Source: Pseudomonas marginalis (GTDB taxonomy: Bacteria; Pseudomonadota; Gammaproteobacteria; Pseudomonadales; Pseudomonadaceae). Taken from it: a stretch of 64,000 bases of DNA. The notes below the pieces were generated by a model. The model was given only the letters and a program-made list of their open reading frames with translations, was not told the origin of the DNA and ran no database searches. The stretch lies in the NCBI RefSeq assembly GCF_024169655.1, contig NZ_JALJWV010000001.1, positions 6,120,001-6,184,000 on the forward strand. The letters run 5' to 3'. This document shows positions 16,340 through 24,700 of the stretch, one piece after another (position 1 is the first letter of the stretch; each line of letters begins with the position of its first letter). The position numbers were made by a program, and so were the translations under genes.

Positions 16340-17245
16340 TCAAGCGCCCGGCACAAAATGCTTCTGCGCCGTACCCCGCGCGATCAGCCGTGAGATGTAG
16401 TCCAGCTTCTGCGCATCCTGGTCGATAAAGCGGAAGGTCAGTTGCAGCCAGTCACTGTCGGGCTTGGGCTCGAAGGCGACGATGGCGTGCAGGTAGCCGT
16501 TGAGGCGCGCGACTTCGGCGTTGTCGCCTTGCTCAAGGTCGAGCACCGCGCTTTCCAGCACTTGGGGCAGGACCTCACTGCGACGGACCACCAGCAGCGC
16601 TTCCTTGATGCTCAGGCCCTTGATCACGCATTGCTGGGTGCCGCTGGACAGGCGCAACTGGCCCTGTCCACGACCGCTGGCAGGCGCAGCGGCCGCAGCC
16701 GCCGGTACGGGCGGGCTGTTGAGCAGGCCTCTGCTCGGGGCAGCCGCCGCCACTGGTGCGGCCTTGACCGCTTCAGGCTTGCCACCGGTCAGGGCGCTCA
16801 GGGAGTCGTTACCGAAGGCTGAGTTCATCTTGGTCGGCGCGCTGGCGACCAGGGCGTCGAGGCGCCCGACCTTATGCAGGGCATGCTTGACCTTGGTCAA
16901 TAGCTGTTCGTTGGTGAACGGTTTGCTGACGTAGCCGGAAACCCCGGCCTGGATCGCCTGCACCACGTTTTCCTTGTCGCCACGGCTGGTCACCATCACG
17001 AACGGCATGGCTTTGAGCTGCGGTTGCTCACGGCACCAGGTCAACAGCTCCAGGCCGGACATCTCGGGCATTTCCCAGTCGCACAGCACCAGGTCGAAGG
17101 TTTCGCGCATCAGGATGGCCTGGGCCTTTTTGCCGTTCACCGCATCTTCAATCTTGATCCCGGGGAAGTAGTTGCGCAGGCACTTCTTCACCAGGTCGCG
17201 AATAAACGAGGCGTCATCCACCACCAATACACTGACTTTACTCAT
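16340..17245 (-). CDS. CheY-like response regulator with an unassigned C-terminal domain
   Basis: 301 residues. N-terminal receiver domain (1-125) with acidic pocket VVDD, phosphoacceptor D56 (LCDWEMPEMSG) and conserved Lys in VSKPF. A low-complexity Ala/Pro linker (~155-190) leads to a C-terminal domain (~195-301: GQLRLSSGTQQCVIKGLSI ... LQLTFRFIDQDAQKLDYISR) that has a PilZ-like flavour near its end but is not a DNA-binding domain I recognise. No kinase gene is adjacent. It lies between the toxin remnant and phoU, as the PAO1 gene I recall (PA5364) does. Confidence 0.8.
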   Translation of the reverse strand: MSKVSVLVVDDASFIRDLVKKCLRNYFPGIKIEDAVNGKKAQAILMRETFDLVLCDWEMPEMSGLELLTWCREQPQLKAMPFVMVTSRGDKENVVQAIQAGVSGYVSKPFTNEQLLTKVKHALHKVGRLDALVASAPTKMNSAFGNDSLSALTGGKPEAVKAAPVAAAAPSRGLLNSPPVPAAAAAAPASGRGQGQLRLSSGTQQCVIKGLSIKEALLVVRRSEVLPQVLESAVLDLEQGDNAEVARLNGYLHAIVAFEPKPDSDWLQLTFRFIDQDAQKLDYISRLIARGTAQKHFVPGA

Positions 17246-17371
17246 CGACCCTTTATCCTATAAAAACGCGGCACGCAGAACGCCTGACTAATGGCATTTT
17301 GCCAAAACTCTGTAGTCACGTTGGGTTTTCTTTCACCCAACGCGCAAAAAAAATCAGCTGCCACAAATGAA

Positions 17372-17396
17372 AACGCCCGACCAAAGGCCGGGCGTT
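17372..17396 (-). terminator. Rho-independent terminator after phoU
   Basis: AACGCCCG (17372-17379) pairs with CGGGCGTT (17389-17396); on the minus strand the stem is followed by TTTTC and T-rich sequence, 17 bases past the phoU stop. It ends the pst-phoU transcript. Confidence 0.8.
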
Positions 17397-17412
17397 AATT
17401 TCTCGGGCAACC

Positions 17413-18174
17413 TTACTTATCGTCAGATTCACCCGGAACATTAGGGATTTGATCAGTTGAGCCTTCAACTTCGGCTTTCATGCGCTTGAGCCCCATGTGC
17501 CGCACGTCGGTGCCACGCACCAGGTAGATCACCAGCTCCGAAATATTGCGCGCGTGGTCGCCGATCCGCTCCAGGGAGCGCAGCACCCAGATAATGCTCA
17601 AGACCCGCGAGATAGAGCGCGGGTCTTCCATCATGTAGGTGGCCAGCTCACGCAGCGCGGTCTTGTATTCACGGTCGATGACCTTGTCGTACTGGGCCAC
17701 CGACAACGCCAACTCGGCGTCGAAGCGGGCAAACGCGTCCAGGGCATCGCGCACCATGTTGCGCACCTGGTCGCCGATATGCCGCACTTCCACATAGCCG
17801 CGCGGGGCTTCGCCTTCTTCGCACAGTTGGATGGCGCGGCGCGCGATTTTAGTGGACTCATCGCCGATACGCTCCAAGTCGATCACCGACTTGGAAATGC
17901 TGATGATCAAGCGCAGGTCGGAAGCCGCCGGCTGGCGGCGGGCGAGAATGCGCAGGCATTCTTCGTCGATATTGCGCTCCATCTGGTTGATCTGGTCATC
18001 GATCTCACGCACTTGCTGGGCCAGGCCCGAGTCGGCCTCGATCAGCGCGGTGACCGCATCGTTGACTTGCTTCTCCACCAACCCGCCCATCGCCAGGAGG
18101 TGGCTGCGCACTTCCTCAAGCTCGGCGTTGAACTGCGCGGAGATGTGATGGGTAAGGCCTTCTTTACTAATCAT
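17413..18174 (-). CDS. phoU: phosphate signalling protein PhoU
   Basis: 253 residues, all-helical, two PhoU repeats with metal-binding-type motifs (MERNIDEECLRILARRQPAASDLR and RISRVLSIIWVLRSLERIGDHARNI). PhoU couples the Pst transporter to PhoR and silences the Pho regulon when phosphate is plentiful. Last gene of the pst operon, 70 bases after pstB. Confidence 0.96.
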   Translation of the reverse strand: MISKEGLTHHISAQFNAELEEVRSHLLAMGGLVEKQVNDAVTALIEADSGLAQQVREIDDQINQMERNIDEECLRILARRQPAASDLRLIISISKSVIDLERIGDESTKIARRAIQLCEEGEAPRGYVEVRHIGDQVRNMVRDALDAFARFDAELALSVAQYDKVIDREYKTALRELATYMMEDPRSISRVLSIIWVLRSLERIGDHARNISELVIYLVRGTDVRHMGLKRMKAEVEGSTDQIPNVPGESDDK

Positions 18175-18244
18175 GTTGGCGTCCTTGGAGCGTCCGGAAA
18201 GGTGCGGAGAACCGCAGCGTCAATGCAATCTGAACCACAGCATC

Positions 18245-19078
18245 CTAGCCGTAGCGACCGGTGATGTAGTCTTCGGTCTGTTTCTTCGCCGGATTGGTGA
18301 ACAGGGTATCGGTATCGCCGAACTCCACCAGCTTGCCCATGTACATGAACGCGGTGTAGTCGGAAACCCGCGCCGCCTGTTGCATGTTGTGGGTCACGAT
18401 GACGATGGTGAACTTGGACTTGAGCTCGTAGATCAGCTCTTCGACTTTCAGCGTCGAGATCGGGTCGAGTGCCGAGCAAGGTTCGTCGAGCAGCAGCACT
18501 TCCGGCTCCACGGCGATGGTACGCGCGATCACCAGACGTTGTTGCTGGCCGCCGGACAGGCCGAGGGCTGATTCATGCAGACGGTCCTTGACCTCGTCCC
18601 ACAGCGCCGCGCCTTTGAGCGCCCACTCGACCGCTTCGTCGAGGATGCGCTTCTTGTTGATGCCCTGGATACGCAGGCCGTAGACCACGTTTTCATAGAT
18701 GGTCTTGGGGAACGGGTTGGGCTTCTGGAACACCATGCCCACCCGGCGACGCAGCTCGGCCACGTCTTCGCCCTTGCGGTAGATGTTGCTGCCGTAGAGG
18801 TTGATCGCACCGTCCACGCGGCAACCGTCGACCAGGTCGTTCATGCGGTTGAAGGTGCGCAGCAGCGTGGACTTGCCGCAGCCCGACGGGCCGATAAAGG
18901 CGGTCACGCGCTGCTTGGGGATGTTCATGCTGACGTCGAACAGCGCCTGTTTTTCACCGTAGTACAGGCTCAGGCCCGGCACTTCGATGGCCACGGTTTC
19001 CTGGGCCAGGCTCAGGCTCTGTTTGTCGCGACCCAGGGCGGACATGTTGATGCCGTGGGAATGGGTTTCTTGTTGCAT
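18245..19078 (-). CDS. pstB: phosphate ABC transporter ATPase
   Basis: 277 residues. Walker A GPSGCGKSTLLR, ABC signature LSGGQQQRL, Walker B VLLLDEPCSALD and the H-loop (IVIVTHNMQQA) are all present. Powers phosphate uptake through PstCA. The N-terminal ~30 residues (MQQETHSHGINMSALGRDKQ) precede the ABC core. Separated from pstA by 189 bases holding a REPIN, an unusually wide gap within a pst operon. Confidence 0.97.
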   Translation of the reverse strand: MQQETHSHGINMSALGRDKQSLSLAQETVAIEVPGLSLYYGEKQALFDVSMNIPKQRVTAFIGPSGCGKSTLLRTFNRMNDLVDGCRVDGAINLYGSNIYRKGEDVAELRRRVGMVFQKPNPFPKTIYENVVYGLRIQGINKKRILDEAVEWALKGAALWDEVKDRLHESALGLSGGQQQRLVIARTIAVEPEVLLLDEPCSALDPISTLKVEELIYELKSKFTIVIVTHNMQQAARVSDYTAFMYMGKLVEFGDTDTLFTNPAKKQTEDYITGRYG

Positions 19079-19157
19079 GGGATGCTCCCTGTGCTACCAA
19101 TTCGTTTCGTTGAACCGCCTGGGCGGTTTACTCAAATTCTGCGTGTAGCGCGGTCCA

Positions 19158-19250
19158 GTGTGGGAGGGGGCTTGCCCCCGATAGCAGTGTGTCAGCCGGC
19201 ATAGGTGTTTCTGATACGCCGCCATCGGGGGCAAGCCCCCTCCCACATTG
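19158..19250. repeat. REPIN between pstA and pstB
   Basis: Two REP elements face each other: TGTGGGAGGGGGCTTGCCCC near 19159-19188 and its near reverse complement at 19221-19250. Each is itself a hairpin and the pair forms a longer stem, the usual REPIN structure of the P. fluorescens group. It sits inside the pst operon and could alter mRNA stability between pstA and pstB. Confidence 0.9.
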
Positions 19251-19267
19251 AATCCGCGTCACTTCAA

Positions 19268-20938
19268 TTAGCTATCCAACGCTTTATATTTTTCGCGCAG
19301 GTGGTTACGAATCCACACCGCCGACAAGTTGAGCGTGGCGATCACCAGCACCAGCAACAGCGCGGTGGCGTACACCAGCGGCCGTGCGGCCTCGACGTTG
19401 GGGCTCTGGAAGCCGACGTCATAAATATGGAAGCCCAGGTGCATGATCTTCTGGTCCAGGTGCAGGTACGGGTAGTTGCCGTCCAGCGGCAGCGACGGGG
19501 CCAGCTTGACCACCCCCACCAGCATCAGCGGCGCCACTTCACCGGCGGCACGGGCCACGGCGAGAATCATGCCGGTCATCATCGCCGGGCTGGCCATCGG
19601 CAGCACGATCTTCCACAGCGTTTCCGCCTTGGTCGCGCCGAGTGCCAGGGAGCCTTCGCGCACGGTGCGAGGAATCCGCGCCAGGCCTTCTTCGGTGGCC
19701 ACGATCACCACGGGCACCGCCAGCAGCGCCAGGGTCAGCGACGCCCACAACAGGCCCGGCGTGCCGAACGTCGGAGCCGGCAGGGCTTCGGCGAAGAACA
19801 GGCGGTCAACCGAACCACCCAGTACATACACGAAGAAGCCCAGGCCGAACACGCCGTAAACGATGGCCGGTACACCCGCCAGGTTGTTCACGGCGATGCG
19901 GATGATCCGCGTCAGGGTGTTCTGCTTGGCGTATTCACGCAGGTAGACCGCCGCCAGCACGCCGAACGGGGTCACGATCATCGCCATGATCAGGGTCATC
20001 ATCACGGTGCCGAAGATAGCCGGGAAGATCCCGCCTTCGGTGTTGGCTTCCCGCGGGTCGTCACTAAGGAATTCCCAGACCTTGCTGAAGTAAAAGCCGA
20101 TCTTGGTCATCGTGCCCATGGCGTTCGGCTGATAGGCGTGGACCACTTTGCCGATGCCGATTTCCACTTCCTTGCCGTTCGCGTCGCGGGCGGTCAGAGC
20201 GTCGCGGTTGAACTGGGCGTGCAGGTCGGACAGGCGCGCTTCGATGTCCTGGTAACGGGCATTCAGTTCGGCACGGTCGGCATCCATGTCGGCCTGGGCG
20301 GCGGCGTCGAGTTTGCCTTCCAGCTCCAGTTTGCGACCGTGCAGGCGGATACGTTCGAGACCGGCGTTGATCGCGCCGATATCGGACTTCTCAAGGGTCT
20401 TGAGCTGGGCCGCCAGCTTGTTCACGCGGTCGACACGCGCCTGCAGCTCCGGCCACGCGGCCTCGCCTTCAGCGATGACCTTGCCATCCTGCTTGACGTT
20501 GACCAGGGTGCCGTAGAAGTTGCCCCACTCACGACGCTCGATGGTCATCAATTCCACCGGCCTGGTCTGGTTCTTCAGCCATTCGCCGACGATCCATGTG
20601 AAGTCGTTGCCGTTCAGATCGCGGTTGCCGACTTTGATCAGCTCGCGGGTCATGAATTCCGGGCCTGCGTCGGGCACGGGCAGGCCAGCGCTTTTCAGGC
20701 GCTCGCGCGGCACTTCTTCTTTCTGCACCACTTCGCCGATGACGATATGGTTTTCCTGGCCCGGTACGTTGTAGTTGGCCTGGATCAGGTCAGCCGGCCA
20801 GAAGTGGCCCAAACCACGCACCGCAATCACAGCCAGCAAACCAAGGGTCATGATGACCGCGATGGACACCGCGCCACCGCTGATCCAGACGCCGGGGGCG
20901 CCGCTCTTGAACCATCCATTCAGGGAGTTCTGTTTCAC
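19268..20938 (-). CDS. pstA: phosphate ABC transporter permease PstA, long form
   Basis: 556 residues, about twice the E. coli PstA. Residues ~20-45 form one membrane helix, then a large hydrophilic region follows (~60-300, including charged coiled-coil-like sequence GLERIRLHGRKLELEGKLDA). The C-terminal ~260 residues are the typical permease domain with the EAA-like loop (GSLALGATKAETLWKIVLPM). The long form is usual for Pseudomonas. It follows pstC after 15 bases. Confidence 0.95.
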   Translation of the reverse strand: MKQNSLNGWFKSGAPGVWISGGAVSIAVIMTLGLLAVIAVRGLGHFWPADLIQANYNVPGQENHIVIGEVVQKEEVPRERLKSAGLPVPDAGPEFMTRELIKVGNRDLNGNDFTWIVGEWLKNQTRPVELMTIERREWGNFYGTLVNVKQDGKVIAEGEAAWPELQARVDRVNKLAAQLKTLEKSDIGAINAGLERIRLHGRKLELEGKLDAAAQADMDADRAELNARYQDIEARLSDLHAQFNRDALTARDANGKEVEIGIGKVVHAYQPNAMGTMTKIGFYFSKVWEFLSDDPREANTEGGIFPAIFGTVMMTLIMAMIVTPFGVLAAVYLREYAKQNTLTRIIRIAVNNLAGVPAIVYGVFGLGFFVYVLGGSVDRLFFAEALPAPTFGTPGLLWASLTLALLAVPVVIVATEEGLARIPRTVREGSLALGATKAETLWKIVLPMASPAMMTGMILAVARAAGEVAPLMLVGVVKLAPSLPLDGNYPYLHLDQKIMHLGFHIYDVGFQSPNVEAARPLVYATALLLVLVIATLNLSAVWIRNHLREKYKALDS

Positions 20939-20953
20939 AGACTTCTACCTTTC

Positions 20954-23239
20954 TTAAAGCGACGAGTATTTCTTGCGCAGACGCTGACGAATCAGCTCGG
21001 CGAGGGTGTTCATGATGAAGGTGAACAACAGCAGCACCAGCGCCGAGAGGAACAGCACGCGGTAGTGACTGCCGCCCACTTCCGACTCGGGCATTTCCAC
21101 CGCGACGTTGGCCGCCAGGGTGCGCAGGCCTTCGAACAGGTTCATCTCCATCACCGGGGTGTTACCGGTGGCCATCAGCACGATCATGGTCTCGCCCACG
21201 GCGCGGCCCATGCCGATCATCAGCGCCGAGAAAATCCCCGGGCTGGCAGTCAGGATGACCACGCGGGTCATGGTCTGCCATGGCGTGGCGCCCAGGGCCA
21301 AAGAGCCCAGGGTCAGACCGCGCGGCACACTGAACACGGCGTCTTCGGCGATGGAGTAGATGTTCGGGATCACCGCGAACCCCATCGCCAGGCCGACGAC
21401 CAGAGCGTTGCGCTGGTCATAGGTGATGCCCAGGTCGTGGGAGATCCACATGCGCATGTCGCCGCCGAAGAACCAGGTTTCCAGGTACGGGCTCATGTAC
21501 AGCGAGAGCCAGCCCACAAACAGGATCACCGGGATCAGGATCGCGCTTTCCCAGCCATCCGGAACCCGCAGGCGGATGGACTCAGGCAGGCGGCTGAAGA
21601 CAAAGCCGGCCACCAGGATACCAATCGGTACCAGCATCAGCAGGCTGAAAATCCCTGGCAGATGGCCTTCGACATACGGCGCGAGGAACAGGCCGGCGAA
21701 GAAGCCGAGGATCACCGTCGGCATCGCTTCCATCAACTCGATCACCGGTTTGACCTTGCGGCGCAGGCTCGGGGCCATGAAGTACGCGGTGTAGATCGCC
21801 GCAGCAACGGCCAGCGGCGCAGCCAGCAACATGGCGTAGAACGCGGCCTTCAGCGTACCGAAGGTCAACGGCGCCAGGCTCATCTTGGGTTCGAAATCGG
21901 TGTTGGCGGCGGTCGATTGCCAGACGTATTTAGGCTCGTCGTAGTTTTCGTACCAGACCTTGCTCCACAGCGCGCTCCACGACACTTCCGGGTGCGGGTT
22001 ATCCAGCAGCAACGGTTGCAGCTTGCCGCCGGCTTCGACGATCACGCGGTTGGCCCGTGGCGACAGGCCGAACACGCCCTGGCCGTCGACCACCGGGTCC
22101 ACCAGCAGGGTGCGGTGGGCGGTGCTGTGGAACACGCCGAATTTGCCGGAAGCGTCGAGGGCGGTGAAGCCTTTGCGACGTTCTTCGGCGGTGATTTCAA
22201 CGATGGGCGCAGTGCCCATCTCGAAGGTGCGGATCTGCTTCAGGCGCTGTTCGCCATCCGGGTCACGGGCCATGAACCACTGGGCCAGGCCGCCCTTGGA
22301 GTTACCGACGATCAGCGAGATACCGCCCACCAGTTGGGTGCTGGCGGTGATTTCCGCGCCGCCATCTTCCAGCAGTTTGTAGCGACCGTTGAGGCTCTTG
22401 TCGCGCAGGCTGAACACATCGGCCAGGGCACGGCCGTTGATCACGTACAGCCACTGCTGGCGTGGGTCGATGAAGATCGCCTTCACCGGCTCGGTCATCT
22501 GCGGCAGCTCGATACGCTTCTGCTCGCTGGTGACTTCGCCGGTCATCATGTTTTCTTCACGGCTCAGGGACAGCACGTTCAAGTGCGAACCGGCCGAACC
22601 GGCCACCACCAGCGATGTGTCGGTGGCGTTCAGCGCGACGTGTTCCAGCGGGCGACCGGCGTCATCCAGCACGATCGGGGTTTCGCCGTAAGGGTATTCG
22701 ATGGCTGGGCTGATGGTCTTCTTGCCGTCCGGGTAGGACACCTTGTAGGTGTGGCGGAACACCAGGGACTGGCCATTGGACAAACCGAGGATCACCAGCG
22801 GGCTGCCCGGCTGGTCTTTACCAATCGACACGACGCTGACGCCGGCCGCCAGCGGCAGGTCGATGCGCTTGAGTTCGGTACCGGTGTCCACCTCAAAGAA
22901 CAGCGCCTGGCCCTTGTCGGAAACCCGCATGGCGACCTGATTCTGCTCTTCCAGAGAGATCATCAACGGCTTGCCCGCATCTTGTATCCACGCCGGTGTC
23001 AGCGCGGCTTCCTTGGTCAGCGAGGCGCCTTGGAACAAAGGCGCGACCACGTAGCCCAGAAAGAAAAAGATCAGGGTGATAGCGCCGAGAACGGCGAGAC
23101 CGCCGATCAGCACGTACCAACGGGTCAGGCGATCCTTGAGCGCGCGAATGCGGCGCTTGCGTTGCAGCTCAGGCGTATTGAAATCAATGCGCTTGGGGGG
23201 AGAAGTCGTCGTCATGGTGGAATTGGCCAGATCATTCAT
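20954..23239 (-). CDS. pstC: phosphate ABC transporter permease PstC, long form
   Basis: About 760 residues, far longer than the E. coli protein (~320). An N-terminal helix (~45-70) is followed by a ~370-residue extracytoplasmic region with beta-propeller-like repeats. The permease domain comes after that (from ~ATVLGFFAG to the end, EAA-like loop LTLGSLALGATPWQTMTRVV). Start choice: ATG at 23239; a GTG at 23245 and an ATG at 23215 are alternatives, and the Pho box 23 bases upstream leaves little room for a leader, so the later start deserves thought. First gene of pstC-pstA-pstB-phoU. Confidence 0.93.
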   Translation of the reverse strand: MNDLANSTMTTTSPPKRIDFNTPELQRKRRIRALKDRLTRWYVLIGGLAVLGAITLIFFFLGYVVAPLFQGASLTKEAALTPAWIQDAGKPLMISLEEQNQVAMRVSDKGQALFFEVDTGTELKRIDLPLAAGVSVVSIGKDQPGSPLVILGLSNGQSLVFRHTYKVSYPDGKKTISPAIEYPYGETPIVLDDAGRPLEHVALNATDTSLVVAGSAGSHLNVLSLSREENMMTGEVTSEQKRIELPQMTEPVKAIFIDPRQQWLYVINGRALADVFSLRDKSLNGRYKLLEDGGAEITASTQLVGGISLIVGNSKGGLAQWFMARDPDGEQRLKQIRTFEMGTAPIVEITAEERRKGFTALDASGKFGVFHSTAHRTLLVDPVVDGQGVFGLSPRANRVIVEAGGKLQPLLLDNPHPEVSWSALWSKVWYENYDEPKYVWQSTAANTDFEPKMSLAPLTFGTLKAAFYAMLLAAPLAVAAAIYTAYFMAPSLRRKVKPVIELMEAMPTVILGFFAGLFLAPYVEGHLPGIFSLLMLVPIGILVAGFVFSRLPESIRLRVPDGWESAILIPVILFVGWLSLYMSPYLETWFFGGDMRMWISHDLGITYDQRNALVVGLAMGFAVIPNIYSIAEDAVFSVPRGLTLGSLALGATPWQTMTRVVILTASPGIFSALMIGMGRAVGETMIVLMATGNTPVMEMNLFEGLRTLAANVAVEMPESEVGGSHYRVLFLSALVLLLFTFIMNTLAELIRQRLRKKYSSL

Positions 23240-23261
23240 GCGCACACCCTAGCGATCCTGT

Positions 23262-23279
23262 ATGACAGAAAGATGACAG
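23262..23279 (-). promoter_or_regulatory. Pho box upstream of pstC
   Basis: On the minus strand CTGTCAT-CTTT-CTGTCAT, a perfect pair of 7-base PhoB half sites with a four-base spacer, 23 bases before the pstC start. Shows that pstCAB-phoU has its own PhoB-driven promoter besides the one for pstS. Confidence 0.93.
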
Positions 23280-23343
23280 TGCAGTGACGCAAAAAATCCG
23301 CCGCGTAGCAGAGCTGGCAGCGGACCAAAAAATTCGGAGTTTC

Positions 23344-23446
23344 TGTAGGAGCGAGCTTGCTCGCGAAGAGCGTTAACGATAACGCGCCGCTTCTGAATAA
23401 ACGCAGTGCTCTATCATCTTTCGCGAGCAAGCCCGCGCCTACAGAA
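23344..23446. repeat. REPIN between pstS and pstC
   Basis: TGTAGGAGCGAGCTTGCTCG at ~23345-23367 and its near reverse complement (ttcgcgagcaagcccgcgcctaca) at ~23420-23443, ~50 bases apart. This belongs to a REP subfamily different from that at 19158. It lies between the pstS stop and the pstC Pho box. Confidence 0.9.
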
Positions 23447-23472
23447 CGGCCGGCTTTACCCGGCCCAGCAAC

Positions 23473-24459
23473 TTAGTTGCCTTCTTTCAGACCCAGGTCA
23501 GCCAGGGCCTTGGCGGCTACTTTGGCTGGCAGTGGGATGTAACCGTCTTTCACTACGACTTCCTGGCCCTGCTTGGACAGCACCAGTTTCACGAACTCAG
23601 CTTCCAGCGGAGCCAGCGGCTTGTTCGGGGCTTTGTTGACGTAAACGTAGAGGAAACGCGACAGCGGGTATTTGCCGTTCAGGGCGTTTTCTTCGCTGTC
23701 TTCGATGAAGTCGGTGCTGCCTTTCTTGGCCAGGGCCACAGTCTTCACGCTGGCGGTCTTGTAGCCGATGCCCGAGTAACCGATGCCGTTCAGCGAGGAG
23801 CTGATCGACTGCACGACCGAAGCCGAGCCAGGTTGTTCGTTCACGTTAGGCTTGTAGTCGCCTTTGCACAGAGCTTCTTCCTTGAAGTAGCCGTAGGTGC
23901 CGGATACCGAGTTACGACCGAACAACTGCACTGGCTTGTTGGCCAGGTCGCCGGTCACACCCAGGTCGCCCCAGGTTTTCACGTCGGCTTTGCTACCGCA
24001 CAGACGAGTCGAGGAGAAGATCGCGTCGACTTGTTCCATGGTCAGGTGCTTGATCGGGTTGTCTTTGTGCACGAACACCGCCAGGGCATCCACGGCAACC
24101 GGGATAGCGGTTGGCTTGTAGCCGTACTTCTGCTCGAAGGCAGCCAGTTCGGTGTCCTTCATCTTGCGGCTCATCGGGCCCAGGTTGGAGGTGCCTTCAG
24201 TCAGCGCAGGTGGCGCAGTGGCAGAACCAGCAGCTTGAATCTGGATGTTGACGTTCGGGTATTCCTTTTTGTAACCCTCAGCCCACAGGGTCATCAAGTT
24301 AGCCAGGGTATCGGAACCGACGCTGGACAAGTTGCCCGACACACCAGTGGTCTTCACGTAAGCCGGAATTGCCGGGTCAACACCAGCGGCCACCGCGTGG
24401 GCAGTCGCAACGCCAGCAGCGACAAAAGTCATTGCCGCCATCAAACGCTTCAGTTTCAT
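23473..24459 (-). CDS. pstS: periplasmic phosphate-binding protein
   Basis: 328 residues with a signal peptide (MKLKRLMAAMTFVAAGVATA HA). Phosphate-contact segments visible: SSVGSDTLANL near the N-terminus, GSATAPPALTEGTSNLGPMSR, and GRNSVSGTYGYFKE. Delivers phosphate to PstCA. Transcribed from its own Pho-box promoter and separated from pstC by a REPIN. Confidence 0.96.
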   Translation of the reverse strand: MKLKRLMAAMTFVAAGVATAHAVAAGVDPAIPAYVKTTGVSGNLSSVGSDTLANLMTLWAEGYKKEYPNVNIQIQAAGSATAPPALTEGTSNLGPMSRKMKDTELAAFEQKYGYKPTAIPVAVDALAVFVHKDNPIKHLTMEQVDAIFSSTRLCGSKADVKTWGDLGVTGDLANKPVQLFGRNSVSGTYGYFKEEALCKGDYKPNVNEQPGSASVVQSISSSLNGIGYSGIGYKTASVKTVALAKKGSTDFIEDSEENALNGKYPLSRFLYVYVNKAPNKPLAPLEAEFVKLVLSKQGQEVVVKDGYIPLPAKVAAKALADLGLKEGN

Positions 24460-24526
24460 GCCTTACTCCTAGCAGATAGGGATAGTTGGATCGGGGCCAA
24501 GTATCGGTAGGCCGTGTGAACACTCT

Positions 24527-24544
24527 ATGTCCGGAATGTGACAG
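24527..24544 (-). promoter_or_regulatory. probable Pho box upstream of pstS
   Basis: On the minus strand CTGTCAC-ATTC-CGGACAT. The first half site is strong and the second is degenerate; location (68 bases before the pstS ATG) fits the strongly phosphate-regulated pstS promoter. Confidence 0.65.
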
Positions 24545-24700
24545 TTAGATGAAAGGCCAGTATTGGGAGAAAAAGCGGCTGCAGGCAGCAAGTGCCGAAA
24601 AGACGGGGATGGCGAGGCGGTTGAAGCGATGATTCGGAAACACTCTGTAACCTATGATCGCTCCTACGCTACTGCGTAGGAACAATCTTCAGATGCTTGA

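Noticed and set aside
17319..17343. CGTTGGGT...ACCCAACG inverted repeat near the response-regulator promoter
   Set aside because: No T-run on either strand and no known operator match; noted only as an inverted repeat.
19205..23287. A very long open frame antisense to pstA and pstC
   Set aside because: It is the mirror of high-GC coding sequence on the other strand; composition is His/Gln/Arg-rich nonsense and the pst genes explain the region fully.
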